From assembly GCA_029865385.1 (NCBI GenBank), contig JAOUGX010000003.1, forward strand, positions 33,691 to 97,690: DNA of 64,000 bases, read 5' to 3'. The notes beneath the pieces are model-generated. The model was not told the DNA's origin and did no database searches. It was given only the letters and a program-made list of their open reading frames with translations. This stretch comes from Gammaproteobacteria bacterium (GTDB lineage Bacteria > Pseudomonadota > Gammaproteobacteria > Steroidobacterales > Woeseiaceae). Position numbers and translations under genes: made by a program. Below, in pieces: positions 1-8,381 of the stretch. Positions within the stretch are counted from its first letter, which is position 1, and the number at the start of each line of letters is the position of its first letter.

Positions 1-672
1 AACGAAAGAGCTGGCAACGGCAGCATCCGGCAGCAAGGTGATAGTCGAGCCTTCGAATGCTGACCATGCCTTCGCCGCCTGAAGGCGCAATACCGGATCA
101 TCGCTGGTGACGCGCTTGTGATAGGCGCGCAGAAGGTCACTGCGCTCTGCTTTCGGAATCGGTTTTATGAAATCATTCCAGTGATCCGGAAACAGTTCGC
201 TGGTACCGAAGCGGTACATCCAATCCATTTCCTGTTGCTGCATCAGGAAAATGCCGCGCAAGACCAGCTCGCTTACTTTTTCCGGATGCGTCTCCGCATA
301 CGCGAGCGCCAGTGTACTGCCCCAGGAGCCACCGAAAACCTGCCATCGGTCGATTTGCAGAGCAGACCTGAGCACTTCAATGTCATCGACCAGGTGCCAG
401 GTCGTGTTGTGCTCCAGCCCGGCATGGGGCTTGCTCCTGCCGCAACCGCGCTGGTCGAACAATACAATTCGGTACACGTCCGGATTGAAGAATCGGCGCA
501 TGTTGGCGTTGCAGCCGCCGCCGGGCCCGCCGTGCAGGAACACCACCGGCTTGCCGTGCGGATTGCCGCATTCTTCATAATAGAGTTGATGCCCGTCACC
601 GACATCGAGGGTGCCGCTGCGATTCGCTTCGATCGGTGGATACAAAGTTCTGCGGGACGCGTATTCATTCAT
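1..672 (-). CDS. pip: Prolyl aminopeptidase (proline iminopeptidase), 3' end outside window
   Basis: Cytoplasmic serine aminopeptidase of family S33 that removes N-terminal proline from peptides. The first 224 codons are visible. The oxyanion-hole motif HGGPGGG lies at residues 47-53, FDQRGCGRS at 72-80, and the nucleophile elbow GGSWGS puts the catalytic serine at residue 116. The N-terminus (MNEYASRRTLYPP) has the usual family form, which fixes the ATG start. The catalytic Asp and His should lie beyond the left edge, so completeness cannot be judged. It is divergent from the M16 protease gene, so two peptide-degrading enzymes share one intergenic region. Confidence 0.93.
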   Translation of the reverse strand, partial: MNEYASRRTLYPPIEANRSGTLDVGDGHQLYYEECGNPHGKPVVFLHGGPGGGCNANMRRFFNPDVYRIVLFDQRGCGRSKPHAGLEHNTTWHLVDDIEVLRSALQIDRWQVFGGSWGSTLALAYAETHPEKVSELVLRGIFLMQQQEMDWMYRFGTSELFPDHWNDFIKPIPKAERSDLLRAYHKRVTSDDPVLRLQAAKAWSAFEGSTITLLPDAAVASSFV

Positions 673-788
673 GGAGCGCATTATGAAAGGCTGTCGGCGG
701 GATTGCTATCCATATTGAACCTTGTGCGATGAACTCAGTCTTTAGGCTAAACTCGTAGCAAATTTCTGTTCTGAAGAGACCAATAACG

Positions 789-3524
789 ATGATTCGCCTT
801 ATTAAAGTCTGCTTGTGTGCCGCAAGTCTCGGGACTGCCCTGAATGCCCATGCGACCGACATCGATATCACGTTCAACCAGTACACGCTGGACAACGGGC
901 TTCGATTGATTGTTCACCAGGACAGGAAAGCACCGATCGTTGCCGTCAACCTCTGGTATCACGTGGGCTCGAAAAACGAAAATCCGGGCAAGACCGGTTT
1001 CGCTCACCTGTTCGAGCACCTGATGTTCAACGGCAGCGAGAATTACAACGACGAATACTTTGGGCCGTTCGAAAAAGTCGGCGCAACCAACATGAACGGT
1101 ACGACGAACTTCGATCGAACCAATTATTTCGAGAACGTGCCCAACACGGCTTTGGACATGGCTTTGTGGATGGAATCCGATCGCATGGGCCACCTGCTCG
1201 GCGCAATTTCGCAGGAGCGCCTCGATGAACAGCGCAGCGTCGTGCAGAACGAGAAACGCCAGGGCGAAAACCAGCCCTACGGACTGGTGTTCAACCATAT
1301 CGTCGAGAACCTGTTTCCAGCGGATCACCCGTATTCCTGGCTGCCCATCGGTTCGATGGAAGATCTCAACGCGGCCAGCGTCGAAGACGTGCATGAGTGG
1401 TTCAAGTCGTATTACGGGCCGAATAATGCCGTCATAGTGATTGCTGGCGATATCGAACCGGAACGGGCGCTGGCAAAAGTGCAGGAATATTTCGGGGACA
1501 TTCCGCCGGGGCCGCCGATAGCGAAACACCAATCATGGGAATTTCGCCTCGATCGTGACAAGCGCCAGGTAATGCAGGACCGCGTGCCGCAGGCGCGCAT
1601 ATACAAGGTGTGGGGTGCCCCGCAATTTGTTTCCGAGGACGCAGACCTCCTGCAGCTTGCCGATGCCATCCTGACGTCGGGCAAGAATTCCCGACTTTAC
1701 AAACGGTTGGTGTACACCGACCAGATAGCGACCGACGTTGGCTCCTGGCAGTTTGCCGGCGAGATTGCGGGAATGTACCTGTTGCAGGCTTCCGCACAGC
1801 CGGGCGGCGATCTTGCGAAAGTCGAAGCTGCGATGAACGAGGAGCTTGAGTTGTTCCTGCAGAAAGGACTGACGCAGGACGAGCTCGACCGGGTCAAGGC
1901 GCAGATGAAATCCGGCTTCGTGCGAGGTATAGAGCAGGTCGGTGGCTTCGGCGGTAAATCCGACATCCTCGCGGAGAACGCTGTTTACGCCGGCGACCCC
2001 GCGTTCTACAAGACGTCGCTCGAGCGCTTCGAGGCGGCAACGCCGGAATCGGTCATCGGCGCTGCACGCCGCTGGCTGGCATCGGGCGCCTACCACCTGG
2101 AGGTTCACCCGTTCCCGCCACTCAGCGCTGCTGCAGAGGGCGTAGACCGGTCGGCAGTGCCGGAGACGACAAGCTTCCCGGATGTCCGCTTCACGACCTT
2201 CGAGCGCAGTAACCTCAGGAATGGCCTGGAAGTCATTGTCGCAAACCGGAACGCAATTCCTGCAGTAACTATCGGCATGCAGTTCGACGCAGGTTTCGCT
2301 GCCGACCAGTTCGGCGAGCCGGGAACATCGAGCCTTGCGATGGCGATGCTCGACGAGGGCACACGCAAGCGCGACGCATTGCAGATAAGCGACGAACTCG
2401 ACCGCCTCGGCGCATCGATTGGCACCGGTTCGGGAATCGACTCGTCGAGCGTGCGGCTGAACGCATTGAAGGAAAACCTGGACGCGTCGCTTGCGCTGTA
2501 TGCCGACGTCGTGTTGAACCCGGTATTTCCGGAAGGCGAGCTGGAGCGACTTCGCAAAGCGATGCTCGCGCAGATAAAGCAGGAGAAAACCCGCCCGGTT
2601 GGCATGGCACTGCGGATTTTTCCGCAGCTGCTCTACGGTGAGGGCCACGCGTATGCGCTGCCGCTGACCGGTTCCGGTACCGAGGATTCGATCAGCCGCA
2701 TCACACGCGAGTCGCTTGTCGATTACCACGCCACCTGGTTCAAGCCGAACAATGCGACGATGATCGTCGTCGGCGACACGAGCATGGCGGAGATCAAACC
2801 GAAACTGGAGAAACTTTTCGGCAGCTGGAAGTCGGGAACCGTGCCAACAAAGAATATCTCTACAGTGGCACCTCAGGATCGCGAACGGGTGTTCCTGATC
2901 GACCGCCCAGGTTCCGAGCAATCGATTATTCTGGCAGCAAACGTTGCACCTGCAGTCGGCGTTGGCAACGAAATCGCCATTGAAACAATGAACGAGATTT
3001 TCGGTGGCAGTTTCACGTCGCGCATCAACACCAACCTGCGCGAGGACAAAGGCTGGTCTTATGGCGCAAGTTCGTTGCTCATAGACACGCGCGGCCAGCG
3101 CCCGTTTATCGTCTACGCTCCGGTGCAGACCGATAAGACGAAGGAGTCGATTGCGGAGATCCGTCGCGAACTGGCCGAGTACCTCGGCGACGAACCGGCG
3201 ACCGGTGAAGAAATGGACAAAGTGAAAGCAAATAACACGTTGAGTTTGCCAGGTCGCTGGGAAACCGCCGCCGCGGTTCTGCGGGACATCGGCGAAATAG
3301 TCGACTACGGACTCGCCGATGACTACTGGGATACCTATGCGGATAGCGTGCGCGGCTTGACGGCAGGCGAGGTTTCCGCCGCGGCCGATGAAGTGATCAA
3401 GCCGGATGGACTCACGTGGGTTGTCGTCGGCGACCGGGCACGAATCGAATCGGCCATTCGTGAGCTGGAGATCGGCGAGATCTCCCTGCTGGATCCGGAC
3501 GGCAAGCCTGTAAGCGCGCAGTAG
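789..3524 (+). CDS. M16-family zinc metalloprotease, two-unit, secreted
   Basis: Predicted periplasmic peptidase of the insulinase/pitrilysin family, 911 residues. A signal peptide (residues 1-22, ending AHA) precedes the first M16 unit. The inverted zinc motif HLFEH gives H73, E76 and H77, with a further acidic ligand expected in the following RSVVQNEKRQ region. The second half repeats the fold without the zinc motif but keeps the C-terminal substrate-binding signature around FGGSFTSRIN and GWSYGASS, so active and inactive units are fused in one chain as in pitrilysin-like proteins. It is monocistronic and ends just before a strong terminator. The peptide substrate cannot be inferred. Confidence 0.93.
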   Translation: MIRLIKVCLCAASLGTALNAHATDIDITFNQYTLDNGLRLIVHQDRKAPIVAVNLWYHVGSKNENPGKTGFAHLFEHLMFNGSENYNDEYFGPFEKVGATNMNGTTNFDRTNYFENVPNTALDMALWMESDRMGHLLGAISQERLDEQRSVVQNEKRQGENQPYGLVFNHIVENLFPADHPYSWLPIGSMEDLNAASVEDVHEWFKSYYGPNNAVIVIAGDIEPERALAKVQEYFGDIPPGPPIAKHQSWEFRLDRDKRQVMQDRVPQARIYKVWGAPQFVSEDADLLQLADAILTSGKNSRLYKRLVYTDQIATDVGSWQFAGEIAGMYLLQASAQPGGDLAKVEAAMNEELELFLQKGLTQDELDRVKAQMKSGFVRGIEQVGGFGGKSDILAENAVYAGDPAFYKTSLERFEAATPESVIGAARRWLASGAYHLEVHPFPPLSAAAEGVDRSAVPETTSFPDVRFTTFERSNLRNGLEVIVANRNAIPAVTIGMQFDAGFAADQFGEPGTSSLAMAMLDEGTRKRDALQISDELDRLGASIGTGSGIDSSSVRLNALKENLDASLALYADVVLNPVFPEGELERLRKAMLAQIKQEKTRPVGMALRIFPQLLYGEGHAYALPLTGSGTEDSISRITRESLVDYHATWFKPNNATMIVVGDTSMAEIKPKLEKLFGSWKSGTVPTKNISTVAPQDRERVFLIDRPGSEQSIILAANVAPAVGVGNEIAIETMNEIFGGSFTSRINTNLREDKGWSYGASSLLIDTRGQRPFIVYAPVQTDKTKESIAEIRRELAEYLGDEPATGEEMDKVKANNTLSLPGRWETAAAVLRDIGEIVDYGLADDYWDTYADSVRGLTAGEVSAAADEVIKPDGLTWVVVGDRARIESAIRELEIGEISLLDPDGKPVSAQ

Positions 3525-3533
3525 CTCACGGAG

Positions 3534-3565
3534 ATCGCCCGCCGGGAAATTGCGGGCGATTTTTT
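3534..3565 (+). terminator. Rho-independent terminator of the M16 protease gene
   Basis: A perfect 9-bp stem (ATCGCCCGC at 3534-3542, complement at 3552-3560) with a 9-nt loop is followed directly by a run of T. It begins 9 bases after the M16 stop codon and separates that gene from ilvA. Confidence 0.9.
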
Positions 3566-3642
3566 CTTCAAGACGTGCTCGTGTAGTCGGCACCGCGGTG
3601 TTGAGATAGTCTACGGCCGTATTTCCCCACCCGGTGCGACAA

Positions 3643-5160
3643 ATGAACACGGCAGATTATCTCGAGCTGATTGAGCAGGCGAACGTTTACGATGTCGCCA
3701 TCGAGACGCCACTCGAATTCGCCGGAAACCTTTCGGCTCGTATCGGCAATCGAATCCTCTTCAAACGCGAAGATCTGCAGTCTGTATTCTCCTTCAAGCT
3801 TCGCGGCGCTTATAACAAGCTGAGCTCGCTTCCACCCGAGCTCCTGGAAGGCGGTGTTATCTGCAGCTCGGCCGGTAACCACGCCCAGGGCGTGGCGCTG
3901 GCCGCGAGCCGCAAGAAAGTGCGCGCTGTCATCGTAATGCCCGTGACGACGCCGACCATAAAAGTCGACGCCGTGCGCAAGCTCGGTGGCGAGGTCGTGC
4001 TGCACGGAGACGCATACGACGACGCCTACGCGCACGCGCGAAAAATCGGAACCGAACAGCAACTGACGTTCATACACCCGTTCGACGACCCGCATGTGAT
4101 TGCCGGCCAGGGAACCATCGGCCGCGAGATCCTGCGTCAGGCCGACGAGCCCTTGTTCGCCATTTTTGTGCCGGTTGGCGGTGGCGGGCTGATCGCCGGT
4201 ATCGCAACCTACGTCAAGTCAATGAACCCCGACATAAAGGTTATTGGCGTGGAGCCGGACGACTCGTCCGCGATGCGGCAGTCGTTGCAGGCGGGCAGGC
4301 CGGTCATCCTGCAGCACGTCGGTATCTTCGCCGACGGTGTGGCGGTTCGCCGCGTCGGTGACGAGACCTTCAGGCTCTGCCAGGAGTTCGTCGATGAGGT
4401 CATTACGGTGGACACCGACCAGGCATGTGCCGGTATTCGCGATATTTTCAATGACACGCGTTCAATCGTCGAACCGGCCGGTGCACTCGCAGTTGCGGGG
4501 GCAAAAAAATACCTCGCGGATCACAAGCTGAAGGGTAAGACCGTGGTGGTAGTGAACGGTGGCGCCAACGTGAATTTCGACAGGCTGCGGCATATCGCCG
4601 AGCGCGCCGCCGTGGGCGAACAGCGTGAAATGCTGCTCGCCGTGGAAATCCCGGAACATCCGGGCAGCTTTCGCACGTTTTGCGAGGCCATTGGCAAACG
4701 CAGTGTCACCGAGTTCAACTACCGTTACAGCGACTCGACGAAGGCCCACATCTTTGTAGGCGTAGAGCTTAGCCAAGGTGCAAAGGAACGCCGCAAATTG
4801 ATCGAGAAGCTACGCGGACTCGGTTACCCGGTATCGGACCTTAGCGACAACGAGGTGGCAAAACTGCATGTACGGCATATGGTCGGCGGTCGTGCGCAGA
4901 ATCTGCAGGACGAGCGACTTTTTCGCTTCGAGTTTCCCGAGCGGCCGGGCGCACTTGTGAATTTTCTTAAAGCGATAGGCACGAACTGGAACATCAGCCT
5001 TTTCCACTACCGCAACCACGGATCCGACTACGGGCGCATCCTCGCCGGCATCCAGGTACCGCAGGAGGAGTCTGCCGAACTCGAGGCGCACCTGGCGGAA
5101 CTCGGATACGCTCATTGGGAAGAAAGCGACAATCCTGCTTACGCCATGTTCCTCGCCTGA
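3643..5160 (+). CDS. ilvA: Threonine ammonia-lyase, biosynthetic (threonine deaminase)
   Basis: PLP enzyme converting threonine to 2-oxobutanoate, the first committed step to isoleucine. The N-terminal catalytic domain has the Schiff-base lysine K52 in SFKLRGAYN, the phosphate/glycine loop VPVGGGGL and the conserved SSAGNHAQG motif. From about residue 330 to the end lie two ACT-like regulatory domains, as in the long isoleucine-feedback-inhibited form; at 505 residues the length fits. ATG at 3643 is preferred over an in-frame GTG nine bases upstream because MNTADYLELI matches the family start. It stands alone, with no other ilv genes nearby, and converges on the aldolase-family gene. Confidence 0.96.
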   Translation: MNTADYLELIEQANVYDVAIETPLEFAGNLSARIGNRILFKREDLQSVFSFKLRGAYNKLSSLPPELLEGGVICSSAGNHAQGVALAASRKKVRAVIVMPVTTPTIKVDAVRKLGGEVVLHGDAYDDAYAHARKIGTEQQLTFIHPFDDPHVIAGQGTIGREILRQADEPLFAIFVPVGGGGLIAGIATYVKSMNPDIKVIGVEPDDSSAMRQSLQAGRPVILQHVGIFADGVAVRRVGDETFRLCQEFVDEVITVDTDQACAGIRDIFNDTRSIVEPAGALAVAGAKKYLADHKLKGKTVVVVNGGANVNFDRLRHIAERAAVGEQREMLLAVEIPEHPGSFRTFCEAIGKRSVTEFNYRYSDSTKAHIFVGVELSQGAKERRKLIEKLRGLGYPVSDLSDNEVAKLHVRHMVGGRAQNLQDERLFRFEFPERPGALVNFLKAIGTNWNISLFHYRNHGSDYGRILAGIQVPQEESAELEAHLAELGYAHWEESDNPAYAMFLA

Positions 5161-5179
5161 GAATTTACAGTGCGGGCCC

Positions 5180-5950
5180 TTAGTTGCGGAACGAGCTGTC
5201 GTGGCGATCCAGCTTGCGCAGGAGTCCCGGCCAGGCCAGCTTCCCGCCGAGGCCCTTGGTAACCGCTTCGGCCTGGGCCTTTATGCCCGCCAGTATTTGC
5301 TTGCTGATCGACGTGAGCGGCACGCCCGCCGATTGCGCCAATACCTGTGTCTGGCAGGCGGTTTCGAGTACGTACATGGAGAGGAATGCGTCCGGAATAC
5401 TCGCCGCCGCTGTCAGCAGGCCGTGATTTCTCAGGATCAGGTTCGAACGGTCGCCGAGATCGGCAACCAGCCGCGGTTTCTCCTCTTCGTTTAACGCCAC
5501 GCCCTCGTAGTCGTGATAGGCGATCGACGCCAGCGGGAAAAGCGACACCTGCGAGAGCGGCAATAATCCGTCGGTCTGCGCCGACACGGCTACGCCGGCT
5601 TTGGTGTGAGTATGGATAACACAAGCCACATCGTGGCGCGCTTCGTGAATGGCGCTGTGAATCGTAAATCCGGCAGGATTGATCATGTACGGAGACTTGA
5701 GCACCTGATTTCCATTGAGGTCGACTTTGACCAGGCTGCTTGCAGACATTTCCTCGAACAGCAAGCCGTAGGCGTTGATCAGGAAATGCTCCTCGGGCCC
5801 GGGTACCCGGGCCGAGATGTGCGTGAATACCAGGTCGTCCCAACCGTGCATCGCGATAAGCCGGTAGCAGGCAGCCAGATCCACGCGCGTCTGCCATTCC
5901 GCCTCGGATACCTGGTCGCGCACGGACAGGCTTTTTGCTGTACTGCTCAT
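5180..5950 (-). CDS. Class II aldolase/adducin-family protein
   Basis: 256-residue zinc-dependent aldolase-fold protein. The HTHTKAG segment supplies the two adjacent zinc-binding histidines and the downstream NHGLL the third, as in fuculose-phosphate aldolase and adducin heads. The long N-terminal stretch (DLAACYRLIAMHGWDDLVFTH) resembles the subfamily commonly annotated only as class II aldolase/adducin-family, so the sugar-phosphate substrate is unknown. The start is set by a GGGAG ribosome-binding site 5-9 bases upstream of ATG. A small inverted-repeat element begins 13 bases upstream of the start codon, so native promoter sequence has been displaced or replaced. Confidence 0.88.
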   Translation of the reverse strand: MSSTAKSLSVRDQVSEAEWQTRVDLAACYRLIAMHGWDDLVFTHISARVPGPEEHFLINAYGLLFEEMSASSLVKVDLNGNQVLKSPYMINPAGFTIHSAIHEARHDVACVIHTHTKAGVAVSAQTDGLLPLSQVSLFPLASIAYHDYEGVALNEEEKPRLVADLGDRSNLILRNHGLLTAAASIPDAFLSMYVLETACQTQVLAQSAGVPLTSISKQILAGIKAQAEAVTKGLGGKLAWPGLLRKLDRHDSSFRN

Positions 5951-5963
5951 GGAAATCTCCCAG

Positions 5964-6048
5964 GGGGACAGTGACCCTGATTATGCCGAAACCCTGCGCC
6001 AAGACGGAATCAGACGTCTCATCGCGCATAGTCAGGGTTACTGTCCCC
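5964..6048. mobile_element. Small MITE/REP-like element with 23-bp terminal inverted repeats
   Basis: The 23-base ends at 5964-5986 and 6026-6048 are inverted copies of each other with two mismatches; each begins GGGGACAGT (outer to inner). The 39-base core has no coding capacity and contains an 8-bp palindrome AGACGTCT. Ends of this GGGGACAGT(G/A)ACCCTGA style are, from memory, typical of sequences flanking IS200-like/REP-associated Y1 transposase genes in marine Gammaproteobacteria; that attribution is not proven here. No transposase gene is present in the window. Confidence 0.65.
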
Positions 6049-6243
6049 AAATTGCCGGCCGTATCTATCGAAAGTAAATCAGCTATATCGCCGTGGCTTA
6101 TTCCAAATAGTTTGCAACCATTCGTGCATCCGCTGCATCAAAGAACAGAAGACGCGGGAAAGGATCCTGCAAACGTTTTTCGAACATTTGGTGCCGCCGA
6201 CAGTATTTCCGGTTGTGTGCCGAAAAGTCTTACTGAGTGGCAG

Positions 6244-6316
6244 ACGAAACAAATATACCCCTTATGCAGTTTGTTTCGTACCTTGACGGTGGCTTCGGCC
6301 ACCGTCTTTTTTTTTT
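6244..6316 (+). terminator. Orphan tandem hairpins ending in a strong terminator
   Basis: A 10-bp perfect stem (ACGAAACAAA at 6244-6253, complement at 6270-6279) is followed five bases later by a second 9-bp perfect stem (GACGGTGGC, TTCG tetraloop, complement at 6298-6306) and ten T. The polarity terminates rightward transcripts, yet no plus-strand gene lies between ilvA and this point; the genes on both sides are leftward. It may therefore end an unannotated small RNA encoded within about 6050-6316. I see no clear promoter, so the 5' end is unknown. Confidence 0.8.
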
Positions 6317-6340
6317 GCGGACGAGTTCGCCGCGAATTGC

Positions 6341-7003
6341 TCAGGCGGGCATTGAATAGGCGCTGGAATGAATGTGGCTGATCTTTTCCGGCTGCGGCAT
6401 GCGATAGAAGTGCCGAAGTTCATCGAGACAGCCGAAGCTGTCTCCCTGCATGCGCTTCAACAGCCCGTGACAAAAGCGGCCTGCATAGTTATTCGCGGTC
6501 TCGTAGCGCTGCCGCTGGGTGGGATTCAGGGCGGGATTGAAGCGCACATCGCCAAACAGCCAATCGTGCAGCAGGTGCCCGAAATCGCAGTGCGCCTGCG
6601 AATTTGCGAGCAACCAGGTACTGACAAACTTGTCGACCTCGGCCTGCATCTCCAATTCCATCAAGGTTACCTTGCGGTCTTGTCGGGCATTCCAGACCAG
6701 GTAGTTGAAATGGCTTACGCCCTCGAGAACGGTCCAGACGTCCTTTAGCCTTCCCGCACGCAGGAATTCGAGCGGGTTTTCACCGGCCAGCCGATCGAGC
6801 AACTGTTGATCAAGAAACAGGCAAAGATCCAGGTTATTGCCGTCCTCCGACATCAGTACCGATTCCTCGGTTTGTGGAACCAGATTGCCACGTCCCAGTA
6901 TCGCCGCCAGAGCGGGGTCGGTAACCAGGAAGTCGGTTACCGCGCATCCGGGGTCGGCACGGTAAATGCCGCTGAGATAATCTTGCAGCTCGCAGAGCAT
7001 CAT
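6341..7003 (-). CDS. Conserved-looking protein of unknown function, second of coupled pair
   Basis: 220-residue soluble protein with no domain I recognise. It has no signal peptide or membrane segment and is mainly helical, with many Leu, Asp and Asn residues (for example SHFNYLVWNARQDRK and HDWLFGDVRFNPALNP). The start is ATG at 7003, which overlaps the stop of the upstream gene (ATGA), giving strict translational coupling; a second ATG follows at once. The longer open frame upstream merely overlaps the preceding gene. The tight overlap implies that both proteins act together or in fixed stoichiometry. Function unknown. Confidence 0.75.
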   Translation of the reverse strand: MMLCELQDYLSGIYRADPGCAVTDFLVTDPALAAILGRGNLVPQTEESVLMSEDGNNLDLCLFLDQQLLDRLAGENPLEFLRAGRLKDVWTVLEGVSHFNYLVWNARQDRKVTLMELEMQAEVDKFVSTWLLANSQAHCDFGHLLHDWLFGDVRFNPALNPTQRQRYETANNYAGRFCHGLLKRMQGDSFGCLDELRHFYRMPQPEKISHIHSSAYSMPA

Positions 7004-7632
7004 TGATTGTGTCGCGTGCCGAGCCCGGTGATCGGAACTACACCATTCTGTTTCAGCAGCATTGCCGCCCGACGGCTTCCCGTCTTCAACCACACCTCGT
7101 AAGTGCGCAGCAAATCGATGTCGGAAGATTGTCGGGTTGTGTCCCTGACATCGTTCAATATATCGACAACCACCTGGAATTTCGCAGCCAGCTCGGCGTA
7201 GACATCGGCCAGTGCGCGCCCGCGGGCCGTGCCACGAACCTCGTCAGACAAAGAACCGTAGGCACTGCCACCCATATAAATGTAATAGTCGAGATCAACC
7301 AGCTTGTGCGCCAGGCTGTCCGCAAAGAATCCGGAAATGAAAAGCGCAACATCACCGATTCGCTGCAACGCAAGACTTCTTTGTTCCGCCGATCGGGCAT
7401 CGACTGCATCGGCAAGCATCAGTGCCAGCGGCCGCAGGCCGTACGCGTCGCCATGATCTTCGTACAGTTGCTCGGATCGGGAAAAAAGCGTCAGCAAGTT
7501 GACTACGTAGTGTGTGGCATGGCCATCTACGGCAACGCCCTGCCGATCGATAGCATCGTCAATGGACTGGCGAAAATATTCCCGCAGATTGCGGACCGGC
7601 ATGACCTGGCCGGCGGTGGAGCTGAGTTTCAT
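7000..7632 (-). CDS. Protein of unknown function, first of coupled pair
   Basis: About 210 residues, soluble, helical and without a recognisable domain. A region around residues 105-125 (GDVALFISGFFADSLAHKLV, then a Tyr/Gly-rich segment YYIYMGGSAYGSL) looks conserved. An AGGAGG ribosome-binding site lies 11 bases before ATG at 7632, or 5 bases before an in-frame TTG at 7638; either could be used. The stop overlaps the start of the next gene by ATGA, so the two form one operon. I cannot assign a function. Confidence 0.75.
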   Translation of the reverse strand: MKLSSTAGQVMPVRNLREYFRQSIDDAIDRQGVAVDGHATHYVVNLLTLFSRSEQLYEDHGDAYGLRPLALMLADAVDARSAEQRSLALQRIGDVALFISGFFADSLAHKLVDLDYYIYMGGSAYGSLSDEVRGTARGRALADVYAELAAKFQVVVDILNDVRDTTRQSSDIDLLRTYEVWLKTGSRRAAMLLKQNGVVPITGLGTRHNQ

Positions 7633-7952
7633 GGGCAAGCTTTCCTCCTCGCGAAAAGAAAACCTGGTGACTCAGCCGTCCGATAAGTGACATCGCAAAG
7701 CGTGCGTACTCAGTTCATGGCTGCTGAGACCACCGCAATCCACCTCTTGCGCCCCTGCATATGACGCGTAAAGGCAGCTTATGTATATCTGTTTTAGAGC
7801 CTCGCGTTCGTGACAAGGTTCACGGTAACCTTCACGTGCCGCCTGGCTGAACCGCAAAATGTGACCTACTGAGCAGTGCTGAAATTGTCCGGGCTCTGCT
7901 AGACTAAGTCATTCGGAAAAATAATAACTCAAAAAATAACGGGGATCCGACC
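7633..7952. other. 320-base non-coding region between divergent genes
   Basis: No supported gene or RNA. The only promoter-like signal is an extended -10 (TGCTAGACT at 7897-7905) pointing right toward the DUF1761 gene, without a convincing -35. Several short open frames here lack ribosome-binding sites. Confidence 0.4.
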
Positions 7953-8369
7953 ATGGGCTTGTCCGATACTCTTGCAAGCATTAACTGGCTCGCAGTGATT
8001 GCCGCAACGGCAGCGGCATTCGCTTTGGGCGGATTGTGGTATTCGAAATACCTTTTCGGCAACGCATGGATGCAGGAGGTCGGACTCACGCAAGAGTCGC
8101 GGGATAACTTCCGTTTAGGGCCGATACTTTCGGGAACCGCTTTGCTGCAGTTCGTATCCGCAACAGCGCTTGCGGTTTTCCTTGGACCCGGCAGCACCTG
8201 GCTCATCGGCCTTCAGTCCGGACTGATTGTCGGAGTGTGCTGGCTTGCCACGGCTTACGGGATTACTTATTTGTTCGAGCAGCGATCGCTGCGTCTGTTC
8301 GGCATCAATGCCGGCTACTACATGGCGGTGTTTGCGATGATGGCCACCATCATCGGCGCCTGGCATTGA
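7953..8369 (+). CDS. DUF1761-family small membrane protein
   Basis: 138-residue inner-membrane protein with four predicted transmembrane helices (about residues 10-30, 55-76, 80-103 and 115-136). The conserved block GGLWYSKYLFGNAWM after the first helix is typical of DUF1761 proteins, whose function is unknown. The start ATG follows an AT-rich leader containing GGGGATC. It stands alone and is convergent with the helicase gene. Confidence 0.82.
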   Translation: MGLSDTLASINWLAVIAATAAAFALGGLWYSKYLFGNAWMQEVGLTQESRDNFRLGPILSGTALLQFVSATALAVFLGPGSTWLIGLQSGLIVGVCWLATAYGITYLFEQRSLRLFGINAGYYMAVFAMMATIIGAWH

Positions 8370-8381
8370 CGACGCGAATAA

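Noticed and set aside
1533..3650. A 705-codon open frame on the minus strand opposite the M16 protease gene
   Set aside because: It is the codon-bias mirror of a clearly homologous plus-strand gene; the translation has abnormal Cys/Arg/His content and no domain, and it crosses a terminator.
5139..6050. A 303-codon minus-strand frame overlapping the aldolase gene
   Set aside because: It is out of frame with the aldolase-family homology and runs through the inverted-repeat element.
6160..6200. TTCGAAC-like T-loop suggesting a tRNA
   Set aside because: No acceptor stem, anticodon arm or CCA-compatible pairing could be folded around it.
5935..6381. A 148-codon plus-strand frame across the 5.9-6.4 kb gap
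   Set aside because: No ribosome-binding site, crosses the mobile element and the terminator stem, and has no protein-like pattern.
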